From Thauera humireducens (GTDB lineage: Bacteria; Pseudomonadota; Gammaproteobacteria; Burkholderiales; Rhodocyclaceae), in assembly GCF_001051995.2 (NCBI RefSeq), contig NZ_CP014646.1, forward strand, positions 3,906,001 through 3,970,000: a DNA stretch of 64,000 nt, written 5' to 3'. The translations under genes and the position numbers were made by a program. Shown here piece after piece: positions 19,913 to 29,762 of this stretch (position 1 is its first letter; each line of letters starts with the position of its first letter). The notes beneath the pieces are model-generated. The model did no database searches. It saw nothing but the letters and a program-made list of their open reading frames with translations, and was not told the DNA's origin.

Positions 19913-21253
19913 TTACAGGTTGTTCCAGAACACGTACAGCACGCCCAGCGGCGCCACGTAGCGCGCGAGGATCGACCACACCGCAAAGCCGGTGTTGCCC
20001 AGGTTCAACTCCTGCTTCACGCTGTTCTGCTCCAGCTTCCACGCAGCGAACACGATGGCGCCGAGGCCTGCCAGCGGGAGCATGAACTTGCTGGTGATGT
20101 AGTCGAGCAGGTCGAAGATGTTGAGGCCTGCGAGTTTGACGTCGCCCCACAGGTTGAACGAGAGCAGGGCGGCGATGCCCAGTGCCCAGATCGTCAGGCC
20201 GGCGACCACGGTGGCGGTGACGCGGTTCATCGGCGTGCGTTCTTCGAGCAGCTCGACCACCGGTTCCAGCAGCGAGATCGACGAAGTCAGCGCGGCGAAG
20301 GTCAGCAGCAGGAAGAACAGGCTGCCCAGCACCAGTCCGCCGCCCATGTTGCCGAAGGCCAGCGGCAGGGTGACGAACACCAGGCCGGGGCCGGCGGCGG
20401 GGTCGAGGCCGTTGGCGAACACGATCGGGAAGATCGCTAGACCGGCGCACAGCGCGAAGGTGGTGTCCATGATCACGACGGTGCGTGCGGCACGCAGCAG
20501 GTTCACGTCCTCGCCGAGGTAGGAACCGTAGGCCATCATGATCCCCATCCCCAGCGACAGGGTGAAGAATGCGTGGCCGAGCGCGGCCAGCAGCACCGAG
20601 CCGTCGAGCTTGGTCCAGTCGGGGTTGAACAGGTAGGCGACGGCCTGTCCGAAGCTGCCCGTCGTCATGCCGTAGCCGACCAGCACGACCAGGATCAGCG
20701 CCAGCGCCGGCATCATCACCTTGCTGCCGCGCTCGAGGCCGGAGGACACGCCCATCGCGACGATGATCATGGTCAATGCCATGAACAGGGTGTGCCAGCT
20801 GAGAAGCTCCCCGGGGCGGGCCAGGAAGCCGTCGAAGATCGCGCCGATGCCGCCCTTGTCCAGGCCGCTGAAGGCGCCGGTGGCGGCGTCGCGCATGTAC
20901 GCCAGCGCCCAGCCGCCGATCACCGAATAGAAGGACAGGATGAGGAAGGCGGCCAGCACGCCGACGATACCGACGAGCGCCCAGTTGCGCGTGTGCCCGT
21001 GCTGGCGGGCAAGCTGGGCCATGGTGTTGATCGGGTTCTTCTGGCCGCGGCGGCCGATCATCCACTCGGACACCAGGATCGGCACGCCGATGAGGGCGAT
21101 GCAGAGCAGGTAGACCAGCACGAAGGCGGCGCCACCGCTTTGGCCGACCATGTAGGGAAACTTCCAGATGTTGCCGAGGCCGACGGCCGACCCGGTGGCG
21201 GCGAGCACGAAGCCCATCCGCGAGGACCATTGGGCGTGTGTGGTGGCGCTCAT
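19913..21253 (-). CDS. neurotransmitter:sodium symporter family (SNF) transporter
   Basis: A 446-residue polytopic inner-membrane protein with 11-12 predicted helices. The NSS signature GSAVGLGNIWKFPYMVGQSG in helix 1 forms the sodium and substrate site. Bacterial members such as LeuT, TnaT and MhsT co-transport amino acids with Na+, often hydrophobic or aromatic ones. ATG at 21253 follows GAGG; a GTG 15 bases upstream is also in frame. It converges on the Lrp-type gene and diverges from the indolepyruvate oxidoreductase, suggesting uptake of that pathway's substrate. Confidence 0.92.
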   Translation of the reverse strand: MSATTHAQWSSRMGFVLAATGSAVGLGNIWKFPYMVGQSGGAAFVLVYLLCIALIGVPILVSEWMIGRRGQKNPINTMAQLARQHGHTRNWALVGIVGVLAAFLILSFYSVIGGWALAYMRDAATGAFSGLDKGGIGAIFDGFLARPGELLSWHTLFMALTMIIVAMGVSSGLERGSKVMMPALALILVVLVGYGMTTGSFGQAVAYLFNPDWTKLDGSVLLAALGHAFFTLSLGMGIMMAYGSYLGEDVNLLRAARTVVIMDTTFALCAGLAIFPIVFANGLDPAAGPGLVFVTLPLAFGNMGGGLVLGSLFFLLLTFAALTSSISLLEPVVELLEERTPMNRVTATVVAGLTIWALGIAALLSFNLWGDVKLAGLNIFDLLDYITSKFMLPLAGLGAIVFAAWKLEQNSVKQELNLGNTGFAVWSILARYVAPLGVLYVFWNNL

Positions 21254-21722
21254 CTCATCGCACCTCACACAGGGTCGGCGTCGATGGCGGGCTGGTGCGC
21301 GCAGGGTGCCGCAGCGCAGGGGTGCTGGTTTGGATCACGGTAGTCTCCTCGTTTCATGTCGGCGCTCTTGGCGCGGCGGGACAAAAAAGGCGGCAGTTTA
21401 GCCGTGAGCTTGCCGTTTGTGCGGCGAGCTCAAGGCCCGGTCGGGCCATCTCGCTGGTCCCTGCTCTTATGGTGTCGCGCAGTCGGGTGACTGCTGTCGG
21501 ACGCGGCGAATAGTAATGGTGATGTGCGGAACAGTTTTTCTTATCTGACGGTGGCAGCGAGAAAAACAGGAGAAATTTTTCTCTTTTGCTCCGTAGCATG
21601 CGATGCGTTGTCCGCGAAACCGGACGCACCAGAAAACCCATTATCGAAGGAGACAACGCCAGCCTGCGATCCTTGCGTGCCATCCGCGCGCAGGCCGATA
21701 GCCGGCGGCGGTTCACACCACC
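21254..21722. other. 469-base divergent regulatory region, no gene seen
   Basis: It separates the divergent transporter and indolepyruvate oxidoreductase genes. The right half (about 21520-21600) is AT-rich against the local high-GC background and contains the palindrome at 21559-21583. No convincing small ORF was found. Confidence 0.5.
21559..21583. promoter_or_regulatory. palindrome upstream of the indolepyruvate oxidoreductase, possible operator
   Basis: GAGAAAAA (21559-21566) and TTTTTCTC (21576-21583) form a perfect 8-bp inverted repeat with a 9-base spacer, 140 bases before the gene. Its AT-rich symmetry could suit an Lrp/AsnC-type protein, and one is encoded nearby, but no consensus match is claimed. 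Confidence 0.4.
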
Positions 21723-24700
21723 ATGTCGAACACCGTGCCCCCCGTCAGCCTCGACGACAAATACACCCTCAAGACCGGCCGCGCCTGGATGACCGGCATC
21801 CAGGCCCTGGTGCGCCTGCCGATGATGCAGAAGATGCGCGACGAGGCCGCCGGGCTGAACACCGCCGGCTTCGTCACCGGCTATCGCGGCTCGCCGCTCG
21901 GCAACGTCGACCAGGAGTTCTGGAAGGCGAAGAAGTATCTCGAGCCGATGCACATCCGCTTTCAGGCCGGGCTCAACGAAGACCTCGCCGCGACCTCGGT
22001 GTGGGGCACGCAGCAGGTCAATCTGGATCCGAACGCCAAGTACGACGGCGTGTTCTCGATCTGGTACGGCAAGGGTCCGGGCGTCGATCGCACCGGTGAC
22101 GTCTTTCGCCACGCCAATGCCGCCGGCACCTCGAAGCACGGCGGCGTGCTGGTGATCGCCGGCGACGACCATGCCGCCAAGTCGTCCACGTTGCCGCACC
22201 AGACCGAGCACGTGTTCAAGGCGCTGATGATGCCGGTGCTGGCCCCGGCCGGCATCCAGGAATACCTGGAATACGGGCTGCACGGCTTCGCGCTGTCGCG
22301 CTACTCCGGCTGTTGGGTGGCGTTCAAGGCGTTGACGGACACGGTGGAGACGTCCTCGTCGGTGGACGTCGATCCGTTCAAGGTGCAGACGCGGATCCCG
22401 AGCGCGGACGACTTTCCGCTTCCGGTCGATGGTCTCAACCTGCGCTGGCCCGATCCGCCGCTGGTGCAGGAAAAGCGCCTGTTGCACCACAAGCTCTATG
22501 CCGCGCTCGCCTACTGCCGGCTCAACAACCTGAACCGCACCATCATCGACAGCCCGAACGCGAAGCTGGGCATCATCACCAGCGGCAAGAGCTATCTCGA
22601 CGTGCGTCAGGCGCTCGACGATCTCGGCATCGACGAGGACACGGCCGCGGCCATCGGTCTGCGTCTGTACAAGGTCGGCATGGTGTGGCCGCTGGAAGCC
22701 GAAGGCGTGCGCCAGTTCGCCGAGGGGCTCGACGAGATCCTGGTCATCGAGGAGAAGCGCCAGTTCCTCGAGTACCAGCTGAAGGAAGAGCTCTACAACT
22801 GGAAGGACGAGGTGCGCCCGCGCGTGATCGGCAAGTTCGACGACAAGGGCGAGTGGGCCCTGCCGCACAGCGAATGGCTGTTGCCCGCTGCCGGCGAGCT
22901 CACCCCGGCGATGATCGCCCGTGCCATCGCCGGCCGCATCGCCCGCTTCTACACCTCCGACCGCATCAAGGCGCGGCTCGCCTTCATCGAGGCCAAGGAG
23001 GCGGCGCTGGCCAAGCCGCGCCTGTCGATCGCGCGCGTGCCGCACTACTGCTCGGGCTGCCCGCACAACACCTCGACCAAGGTGCCGGAAGGCTCGCGTG
23101 CGATCGCCGGCATCGGCTGCCACTACATGGCGACCTGGCTGTCGCCCGAGCACACCCAGACCTTCTGCCAGATGGGCGGCGAGGGCGTGCCCTGGATCGG
23201 CCAGGCGCCCTTCACCGACACCCCGCATGTCTTCGCCAACCTCGGCGACGGCACCTACATGCACTCGGGCATCCTCGCCATCCGCGCCGCGGTGGCGGCC
23301 AAGGTGAACATCACCTACAAGATCCTCTACAACGACGCGGTGGCGATGACCGGCGGTCAGCCGCACGACGGCACACTGTCGGTGCCGATCATCGCCCGCC
23401 AGCTGCTGGCCGAAGGCGTGGGCACGGTGGTGGTGGTCAATGACGGTACGCCGCGCGCCTACGGCCCGGCCGACCTGCCGCACGGCATCGCCATCCGCCA
23501 TCGCGATGAGCTGGACACGGTGCAGCGTGAGCTGCGCACCGTGCCGGCGGTGACGGCGATCATCTACGACCAGACCTGCGCCGCCGAAAAGCGCCGCCGC
23601 CGCAAGCGCGGCAAGTTCCCGGACCCGGCCAAGCGCGTGGTGATCAACGACCACGTGTGCGAAGGCTGCGGCGACTGCAGCGACAAGTCCAACTGCATGT
23701 CGGTGGGCGCGGTGGAAACCGAGTTCGGCCGCAAGCGCTTCATCGACCAGAGCTCGTGCAACAAGGATTACTCCTGCGTGAAGGGCTTCTGCCCGAGCTT
23801 CGTCACCATCGAGGGCGGCAAGCTGCGGAAGGGCAAGGCTGCCGGCAAGGCTGCCTTTGCCGAGCTGCCCGAGCCCCAGCTGCCCTCCACCGCCGCGCCC
23901 TGGGGCATCCTGATCACCGGCGTCGGCGGCACCGGCGTGGTGACCATCGGCGCGCTGCTGGGCATGGCCGCACACCTGGAAGGCAAGGGCATCTCGGTGC
24001 TCGACATGGCGGGGCTGGCGCAGAAGGGCGGCGCGGTGTGGTCGCATGTGCGCATCGCCGACAACCAGACACAACTCCATGCCGCACGGGTCGCCGCCGG
24101 CGAGGCCAATGCGGTGATCGGCTGCGACCTGGTGGTGGCCGCCAGCGACGAGTCGCTGGCCAAGATGCAGCACGGGCTCACCCGCGTTGTCATCAACCGC
24201 GACCAGACCAACACTAGCGAGTTCGTGCGCGGCTTCGCCGCCCAGGCGCGCAGCGGCAATGTCGGCGCCAATCCGGACCCGCAGTTCCCGGCGCGCTCGA
24301 TGGAGGCGCAGATCGTCGACGCGGTCGGCGCGGACAAGGCCGAGTTCCTCGACGCCACCCGCATCGCCACCGACCTGCTCGGCGACTCGATCGCCACCAA
24401 CCTGTTCATGCTCGGCTACGCCTGGCAGCGCGGCCTGGTGCCGCTGTCGCGGCAGGCGATCGAGCGTGCGATCGAGATCAACGGCGCTGCGGTCGAGGCC
24501 AACAAGGCCGCCTTCCTGTGGGGCCGGCGCGCCGCGGTCGACCTGAAGGCGGTGATCGAGGCCGCCAAGCCGCAGTTCGGCACGCCGGAACATCACAAAC
24601 TCTCGACCAGCGTCGACGAGGTGATTGCCCGCCGCAAGGCCCGACTCACCGACTACCAGAACGCTGCCTACGCCGAGCGCTACGCAAGGCTGGTCGAGCG

Positions 24701-25304
24701 CGTGCGTGCCGCGGAAGCGAAGGTCGCGCCGGGCATCACCTTGCTGACCGAGGCGGTGGCGCGGGGCTATCACAAGCTGCTCGCCTACAAGGACGAGTAC
24801 GAGGTTGCGCGCCTCTATACCGAGACCGACTTCCTGAAGCGGGTCGAGGAACAGTTCGAAGGCGACTACAAGCTCGTCTTCCACCTCGCCCCGCCGACCC
24901 TGGCCGACCAGGACCCGCAGACCGGCGAGCTGAAGAAGAAGGCCTACGGCCCGTGGATGCTCAAGGCGATGCGCACGCTGGCGAAGTTCCGCCATCTGCG
25001 CGGCTCGCTGCTGGACCCCTTCGCGCGCAGCCACGACCGCAAGCTCGACCGCGAGCTGATCGCCGACTACGAGCGCATCGTCGAGGAGATCATCGTGAAC
25101 CTCGACCGCAGCAGCCACGAGGCGGCGATCGAGCTGGCGGCCATCCCCGAGCAGATCCGCGGCTACGGCCATGTGCGCGAGCGCTACCTCGCCAGCGCCC
25201 GCCAGCGCCAGGCGGCCCTGCTCGAGGACTTCCGCCACCGCCGTCCGGTGAGTGCGCCGGCGGCGACCAAGGCGCGTCGGACCATCGCGATCATCCCGGG
25301 CTGA
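21723..25304 (+). CDS. indolepyruvate:ferredoxin oxidoreductase, fused subunits
   Basis: A 1193-residue fused enzyme oxidatively decarboxylating aryl-pyruvates to acyl-CoAs with ferredoxin. The N-terminal part (about 15-330) has GYRGSPLGNVDQEFW and FQAGLNEDLAATSVWGTQQ. The TPP-binding region follows (about 435-620: YCSGCPHNTSTK, GIGCHYM, GGEGVPWIGQ, TYKILYNDAVAMTGGQ). A cysteine-rich Fe-S segment (CEGCGDCSDKSNC, then CNKDYSCVKGFCP) lies at about 645-700. The gamma-type domain starts near 735 (GVGGTGVVTIGALLGMAA). Archaeal IOR has separate subunits; this fused form is common in proteobacteria. With the downstream dehydrogenase it implies Phe, Tyr or Trp oxidation toward arylacetyl-CoA. Confidence 0.92.
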   Translation: MSNTVPPVSLDDKYTLKTGRAWMTGIQALVRLPMMQKMRDEAAGLNTAGFVTGYRGSPLGNVDQEFWKAKKYLEPMHIRFQAGLNEDLAATSVWGTQQVNLDPNAKYDGVFSIWYGKGPGVDRTGDVFRHANAAGTSKHGGVLVIAGDDHAAKSSTLPHQTEHVFKALMMPVLAPAGIQEYLEYGLHGFALSRYSGCWVAFKALTDTVETSSSVDVDPFKVQTRIPSADDFPLPVDGLNLRWPDPPLVQEKRLLHHKLYAALAYCRLNNLNRTIIDSPNAKLGIITSGKSYLDVRQALDDLGIDEDTAAAIGLRLYKVGMVWPLEAEGVRQFAEGLDEILVIEEKRQFLEYQLKEELYNWKDEVRPRVIGKFDDKGEWALPHSEWLLPAAGELTPAMIARAIAGRIARFYTSDRIKARLAFIEAKEAALAKPRLSIARVPHYCSGCPHNTSTKVPEGSRAIAGIGCHYMATWLSPEHTQTFCQMGGEGVPWIGQAPFTDTPHVFANLGDGTYMHSGILAIRAAVAAKVNITYKILYNDAVAMTGGQPHDGTLSVPIIARQLLAEGVGTVVVVNDGTPRAYGPADLPHGIAIRHRDELDTVQRELRTVPAVTAIIYDQTCAAEKRRRRKRGKFPDPAKRVVINDHVCEGCGDCSDKSNCMSVGAVETEFGRKRFIDQSSCNKDYSCVKGFCPSFVTIEGGKLRKGKAAGKAAFAELPEPQLPSTAAPWGILITGVGGTGVVTIGALLGMAAHLEGKGISVLDMAGLAQKGGAVWSHVRIADNQTQLHAARVAAGEANAVIGCDLVVAASDESLAKMQHGLTRVVINRDQTNTSEFVRGFAAQARSGNVGANPDPQFPARSMEAQIVDAVGADKAEFLDATRIATDLLGDSIATNLFMLGYAWQRGLVPLSRQAIERAIEINGAAVEANKAAFLWGRRAAVDLKAVIEAAKPQFGTPEHHKLSTSVDEVIARRKARLTDYQNAAYAERYARLVERVRAAEAKVAPGITLLTEAVARGYHKLLAYKDEYEVARLYTETDFLKRVEEQFEGDYKLVFHLAPPTLADQDPQTGELKKKAYGPWMLKAMRTLAKFRHLRGSLLDPFARSHDRKLDRELIADYERIVEEIIVNLDRSSHEAAIELAAIPEQIRGYGHVRERYLASARQRQAALLEDFRHRRPVSAPAATKARRTIAIIPG

Positions 25305-25402
25305 CGCCGCACTGCTTTTCACCCCTGCCGCCTGACCGGCCCGCCACGAGCGGCGCCGGCGGGCTGGCTCACACCACGTTCCCATAAGGAAGGAGACACA
25401 GC

Positions 25403-26452
25403 ATGGCCGTATTTTCCCTGAGCGACTTCGCCGACCACGAGCAGGTGGTCTTCGTCAGCGACGACAAGAGCGGACTGAAGGCGATCATCGCCGTCCACAA
25501 TTCCAATCTCGGTCCGGCGCTCGGTGGCTGCCGCATGTGGCCGTATGCCTCTGAAGATGAGGCGATTCGCGATGTGCTGCGCCTGTCGCGCGGCATGACC
25601 TACAAGTCGGCGATGGCCAATCTGAAGCTCGGCGGCGGCAAGTCCGTCATCATCGGCAACCCGCGCACGCAGAAGACGCCCGAACTGCTCGCCGCTTTTG
25701 CCCGTGCGCTGGAGCAGCTGAATGGCCGCTACATTGCCGCCGAGGATTCCGGCACCAGCGTCGCCGACATGAAGTACATGACGCAGTTCACCCGCCACGT
25801 CGCCGGCATCCACGACAAGCCTTCGGACGCGGGTACGCGCAGCGGCGACCCCTCGCCGGCCACCGCCTACGGCACCTTCATCGGCATCAAAGCGGCGGTG
25901 AAGGAGCGCCTCGGCCGTGATTCACTGGAAGGCCTGCGCGTCGCGGTGCAGGGCGTGGGCAACGTCGGCTTCGACCTCGCCCGCCAGCTCAAGGCTGCAG
26001 GCGCGCAGCTCTGGGTCACCGACATCCACCGCGAGCCGCTGCTGCAGGCTGGCAAGGAGCTGGGCGCCACCGTGGTCGCGCCGGAAGAGGTCTTCGGTCT
26101 CGACGTCGACGTCTTCGCCCCCTGCGCGCTCGGCGCCATCCTCAACGACAGCACGATCCCGCAGCTGAAGGCGAAGGTCGTTGCCGGGGCCGCCAACAAC
26201 CAGCTCGCCGAAGCCCGTCACGGTGCCGAACTGATGAAGCGCGGCATCCTGTATGCGCCGGATTACGTCATCAACGCAGGCGGCATTATCGACGTGTATC
26301 ACGAGCGCATCGGGTTCGACCGTGCGGCGCTGATCAAGCACATCGAGGGCATCGAGGACAACCTGATGGAGATCTTCGAGCGTGCGCGCAAGGAGGAGCG
26401 ACCGACCGGCGAAGTGGCGGATGCCATCGCCGAGGAGCGCTTCAAGCGCTGA
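25403..26452 (+). CDS. Leu/Phe/Val-type amino acid dehydrogenase
   Basis: A 349-residue NAD-dependent dehydrogenase that oxidatively deaminates an amino acid to its 2-oxo acid. The substrate domain has [12 protein letters not shown], the catalytic-Lys region [19 protein letters not shown] (near 73-91) and [12 protein letters not shown]. The Rossmann domain has [17 protein letters not shown] (about 180-196) and [13 protein letters not shown]. Leu, Val and Phe preference cannot be separated by eye. Position after the indolepyruvate oxidoreductase (98-base gap with a strong AAGGAGG site) favours an aromatic amino acid feeding aryl-pyruvate to that enzyme. Confidence 0.88.
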   Translation: MAVFSLSDFADHEQVVFVSDDKSGLKAIIAVHNSNLGPALGGCRMWPYASEDEAIRDVLRLSRGMTYKSAMANLKLGGGKSVIIGNPRTQKTPELLAAFARALEQLNGRYIAAEDSGTSVADMKYMTQFTRHVAGIHDKPSDAGTRSGDPSPATAYGTFIGIKAAVKERLGRDSLEGLRVAVQGVGNVGFDLARQLKAAGAQLWVTDIHREPLLQAGKELGATVVAPEEVFGLDVDVFAPCALGAILNDSTIPQLKAKVVAGAANNQLAEARHGAELMKRGILYAPDYVINAGGIIDVYHERIGFDRAALIKHIEGIEDNLMEIFERARKEERPTGEVADAIAEERFKR

Positions 26453-26473
26453 GCGTTTCCGGCGCGACCATGA

Positions 26474-26501
26474 AAAACGGCGACCAGCGGGTCGCCGTTT
26501 T
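26474..26501. terminator. bidirectional rho-independent terminator
   Basis: A 12-bp perfect stem (AAAACGGCGACC, 26474-26485, with GGTCGCCGTTTT, 26490-26501) and four-base loop. A/T tails on both flanks let it stop the dehydrogenase transcript (+) and the PEP-CTERM gene transcript (-). Confidence 0.8.
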
Positions 26502-26520
26502 CCTGCGTGGAGCCCGGGTG

Positions 26521-27240
26521 TCAGGCAGCGCGCTGCTTGCGGCGCAGGGCGCCCAGGCCGGCGAGACCGAGGCCGAGCAGGGCGAGCGAACCGGGTTCGG
26601 GAACGGCATTCGGTTCTCCGGCCTCTTGCTCCGGGGCAGGCGCGGGGCTGACTGGCAACAGTTGCGGTAGCGTGAGCATCGTGACCGTTGCGTTCAGCGC
26701 TTTCGCGCCCTCGTTGTTGTTGACGAAGCTGAGCGCACCGAGACTGATCTGGAAAAGCCCGCCGTCGCCGAATGCCACGTCGAGCGGCGACCAGGTCAGG
26801 CTGAAGTCGACCGTTGCGTCGTCGATCAGCCCCGGTGTCGCGATACCTGCGGTACGGACCTCGCGGATTGAGCCCAGAGGGTCGGCAAATGTGAGGAAGA
26901 CGGAAACGTCGAGTTCGTCTGTCTCAGCGTCTCGAATGCCGGTGTTGCCCTTGCCGGGGCCCGTGTTGGGTTCGCGGAAATTGACGGTGCCGATCTGGAA
27001 GCTGAACGAGTCGCCCGCCGTGCCGAGCGTGAAGCTCTGGGTCGTGAAGGCGGAAGTTGCAAAAACGACGTCAAGCAAGGTGCCGCCGTTTTACTTGTTA
27101 TCGACCCCGTAGCCCGCGCCCCATGTCATTGCGGCGTTGCTGACCACGAAGCTGATCGGGGCAGCCGTTGCGGCCGACGCGACGACCATGAGGCCGGCTG
27201 CGATTAGCGCCAATCCGCCATTCCTGATTTTTGCTTGCAT
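26521..27240 (-). pseudogene. PEP-CTERM exported protein gene, interrupted by an in-frame stop
   Basis: The minus frame starts with ATG at 27240 (TGGAG plus A-run upstream) and encodes a signal peptide (GLMVVASAATAAP). A TAA at 27091-27093 follows residue 49, after GYGVDNK. The same frame then stays open for about 190 more codons to TGA at 26521, ending in a textbook PEP-CTERM tail: VPEPGSLALLGLGLAGLGAL plus basic RRKQRAA. PEP-CTERM tails are processed by exosortase and linked to extracellular polymers. One nonsense change is enough to explain the break, so this is a recent pseudogene or a sequencing error. The mature domain resembles a beta-rich anchor-type protein; its function is unknown. 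Confidence 0.8.
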
Positions 27241-27316
27241 TTTTTTCTCCAGGCGTCTGCCGGTGATTAGATATCCGTCGGCAAGCACTCGCACATTGCG
27301 CTTGCTCATGGGATTC

Positions 27317-27334
27317 TAAGCACAACTCATGCCA
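27317..27334 (-). promoter_or_regulatory. sigma-54 (RpoN) promoter of the PEP-CTERM gene
   Basis: On the minus strand the sequence reads TGGCATG-AGTT-GTGCTTA, against consensus TGGCACG-N4-TTGCW. The GG (27333-27332) and GC (27321-27320) have the required -24/-12 spacing. Transcription would begin near 27308, giving a leader of about 68 nt before the ATG at 27240. RpoN with PrsK/PrsR controls PEP-CTERM genes in known cases, which supports the call. Confidence 0.65.
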
Positions 27335-27665
27335 TCGCCTAAATTATTAAATAAAGTCAATAAAATCAGTATTTTTAACTGGATTTGCGGTGCTGTTTAC
27401 GAGCCCTTCTGACCTTCTCGGGCTGCCCTGTAATAACAACCGACATCTGCTGAATCCCGAGTCCCGTTTTTTCGATGATCGAGTGAAGGGGATGCGAGCG
27501 AGCGTGATTTCCGTCACTTGCCGTGCGTCTCGGCTGCGTGTAGCGAAAACGGCTGATTCTTGGTGAAAGGGTCGTTTGCCGTCGTCGCAAGGGGCCGAAA
27601 AGACGGGCTGAGTGTAAAGAAAACCGACACTTTCGCCGGCCATCGCTTGTGAGAAGGCGATATGG
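27335..27665. other. 331-base region without a convincing gene
   Basis: It lies upstream of the PEP-CTERM promoter and downstream of the GGDEF-EAL regulator stop. Positions about 27340-27385 are strikingly AT-rich, where enhancer or activator sites for the sigma-54 promoter might lie. A minus-strand open frame (27347-27643) has no family resemblance and is not called. Confidence 0.45.
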
Positions 27666-29762
27666 CTATGCGATCAACCGTCGAGCGAAGTCGTCCGCCG
27701 GCAGTGGCCGTGCGTACAGGTAGCCCTGGACGAGGTCGCAGCCTTCGTGGCGCAGGACCGCGGCCTGTTCGATCGTCTCCACGCCTTCGGCCACCACTTC
27801 GAGGCCGAGCCCTTTCGCCAGCGCGATGATGCCGCGCACCACGGCGGCCTGGCGCGGCACGCCGAGCATGTCCTGGATGAAGGCGCGGTCGATCTTCAGC
27901 GTGTCGAGCGGCAGGAAGCTCAGCTGGCTCAGCGAAGAGTAGCCCATGCCGAAATCGTCGAGCGCGAGGCGGAAACCGTATTCGTGCATGTCGCGCAGCA
28001 CCGCGCGCACGAACTCCGTGTCCTGCATGATCATGCTTTCGGTCAGCTCGAGCTCGATCAGGTGTTGCGGTACGCCGCAGCGCTCGGTCTCGGCCACCAG
28101 CAAGGGCAAGAGCCCGGCGTCGAGGAAGTGCGAGGCAGCGAGATTGAGCGCCACCCCGACGATCGGCAGGCCGGCGTCGCCCCACTCGCGCAACTGGCGG
28201 CAGGCACGGCGGATGACCCACTCGCCGAGCGGAATGATCAGGCCGGTTTCTTCTGCGAGCGGGATGAAGCGGCTGGGGGGCAGCAGGCCGAGCGTCGGGT
28301 GCTGCCAGCGGATCAGGGCCTCCGCGCAGCGGATCGCGCCTTCGCGATCGTACTTGGGCTGGTAGTGCAGCATCAGGCCGCCACCGTCGGTGCTTGCCAG
28401 TGCGGCGCGCAGTTCGGCCTCTAGTTGCAGTTGCAGGCGGGCGTCGGTGTTGATGTCGGGCGAGTAGAACTGCAGGTCGCGGACGCCGTGGCTCTTGGCG
28501 TGGTGCGTCGCCGCGATGCAGGCGCTGATCAGCTCGGAGGTCGACTGGCCGTCCGCCGGATGAATTGCGATGCCGGCACGGGCGTCGAGCATGACCTCGT
28601 TGCCACCGCTGCGGAAGGGGCGCCGGATGGCGCCCAACAATCGGTGCGCCACGCGGCTGGCCTCATGCGGCGACGGCAGGCCGGTCAGCAGCACCATGAA
28701 CTCGTCGCCCCCCCAGCGTGCCAGCGTGGCGCCGATCGCAGCCTTCCCCGGCAGGCGGGCCTTGCCCGACAGGGCCTCGGCGAGCCGGCGAGCCACCTGC
28801 AGCAGCAGGGCGTCGCCCGCTTCGTGCCCCAGGCTGTCATTGACGCGCTGGTAGCGGTCGAGGTCGACATGGATGACGGCACCGAGCGTGCCGGCCTGAT
28901 GTTGCGCCAGCCGCTCGTCCAGCACCTCGGTGAAGCGCGCGCGATTGGCGAGCCCGGTGACCGGGTCGTGGCGCGTGAGGTAGTCGATGCGTTCTTCGAT
29001 GCGGCGCTGGGCAGTGACGTCCTGCACCGTGCCATAGGAACGCGCGGCCGTCCCGTCGGCGTCGTACTCGAACTTCACCCGCAGCTGAATCCAGCGTATC
29101 TGACCGTCGCGCGTCAGGAAGCGGTGGATGATGTCCAGCGCTTCGTGCCGTTCGATGGCCTGCGCGATGCCCTGTTGCACGCGCGTGCGATCGTCGGGAT
29201 GCACGCCCTGCATGAAGCGCTGCACGGTGGCCGGCGTCTCGAGTGGGTCGAGGTCCAGGACCGTGTACAGCTCGTCCGAGCACAGCGCGAACCCGCTGGC
29301 GCGGTCCAGCTCCCAGCTCCCGAGCCGGGCGATGACCTGCGCCTCCTGCAGGTTGCGGCGGCTCGCCTCCAGTGCCTGCAAGGTGTCGCGCGCGCGCAGC
29401 AGGAAACGCACGCGATGCGCGAGGATGCTGAAGTTGAAGGGTTTGGCAATGAAATCGGAGGCGCCGGCGTCGAAGGCCTTCTGGATCGTGTCGCTGTCGT
29501 CCAGCGATGTCATGACCAGCACCGGCAGGCGAGCATGAGCGGGCTGCGCGCGCAGCCAGGTGCAGAAGGCCAGTCCGCCGATGCCCGGCATCTGGAGGTC
29601 GAGCAGGATGATGTCCGGCCGCGTCTCGCCGAGCAGGGGGATCGCCGCCTCGGCGATTTCGGCGTCGACGACCGCGTGGCCGACGTCGGTCAACGCACTG
29701 CCGGCGAGCAGGCGGATGACGGGGTCGTCGTCGACGATGAGGATCCGCGCCCGTTCAGCCAC
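27666..29762 (-). CDS. response regulator with PAS, GGDEF and EAL domains
   Basis: A 698-residue c-di-GMP signalling protein. The receiver domain (about 5-122) has acidic DDD at 11-13 and phospho-acceptor D55 (LLDLQMPG). A PAS/PAC sensor (about 145-255) is followed by GGDEF (about 258-435, intact WGGDEF at 350-355, [18 protein letters not shown]) and EAL (about 445-695, intact EALIRW at 481-486, [10 protein letters not shown]). Both catalytic motifs are intact, so synthesis and hydrolysis are both possible. The start is GTG at 29762, overlapping the kinase stop by eight bases, which makes it the likely output of that kinase. Confidence 0.92.
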   Translation of the reverse strand: MAERARILIVDDDPVIRLLAGSALTDVGHAVVDAEIAEAAIPLLGETRPDIILLDLQMPGIGGLAFCTWLRAQPAHARLPVLVMTSLDDSDTIQKAFDAGASDFIAKPFNFSILAHRVRFLLRARDTLQALEASRRNLQEAQVIARLGSWELDRASGFALCSDELYTVLDLDPLETPATVQRFMQGVHPDDRTRVQQGIAQAIERHEALDIIHRFLTRDGQIRWIQLRVKFEYDADGTAARSYGTVQDVTAQRRIEERIDYLTRHDPVTGLANRARFTEVLDERLAQHQAGTLGAVIHVDLDRYQRVNDSLGHEAGDALLLQVARRLAEALSGKARLPGKAAIGATLARWGGDEFMVLLTGLPSPHEASRVAHRLLGAIRRPFRSGGNEVMLDARAGIAIHPADGQSTSELISACIAATHHAKSHGVRDLQFYSPDINTDARLQLQLEAELRAALASTDGGGLMLHYQPKYDREGAIRCAEALIRWQHPTLGLLPPSRFIPLAEETGLIIPLGEWVIRRACRQLREWGDAGLPIVGVALNLAASHFLDAGLLPLLVAETERCGVPQHLIELELTESMIMQDTEFVRAVLRDMHEYGFRLALDDFGMGYSSLSQLSFLPLDTLKIDRAFIQDMLGVPRQAAVVRGIIALAKGLGLEVVAEGVETIEQAAVLRHEGCDLVQGYLYARPLPADDFARRLIA

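Noticed and set aside
27347..27643. 98-codon minus-strand ORF between the PEP-CTERM promoter and the GGDEF-EAL gene
   Set aside because: No family resemblance, no ribosome-binding site, and it runs into an AT-rich regulatory stretch; judged non-coding.
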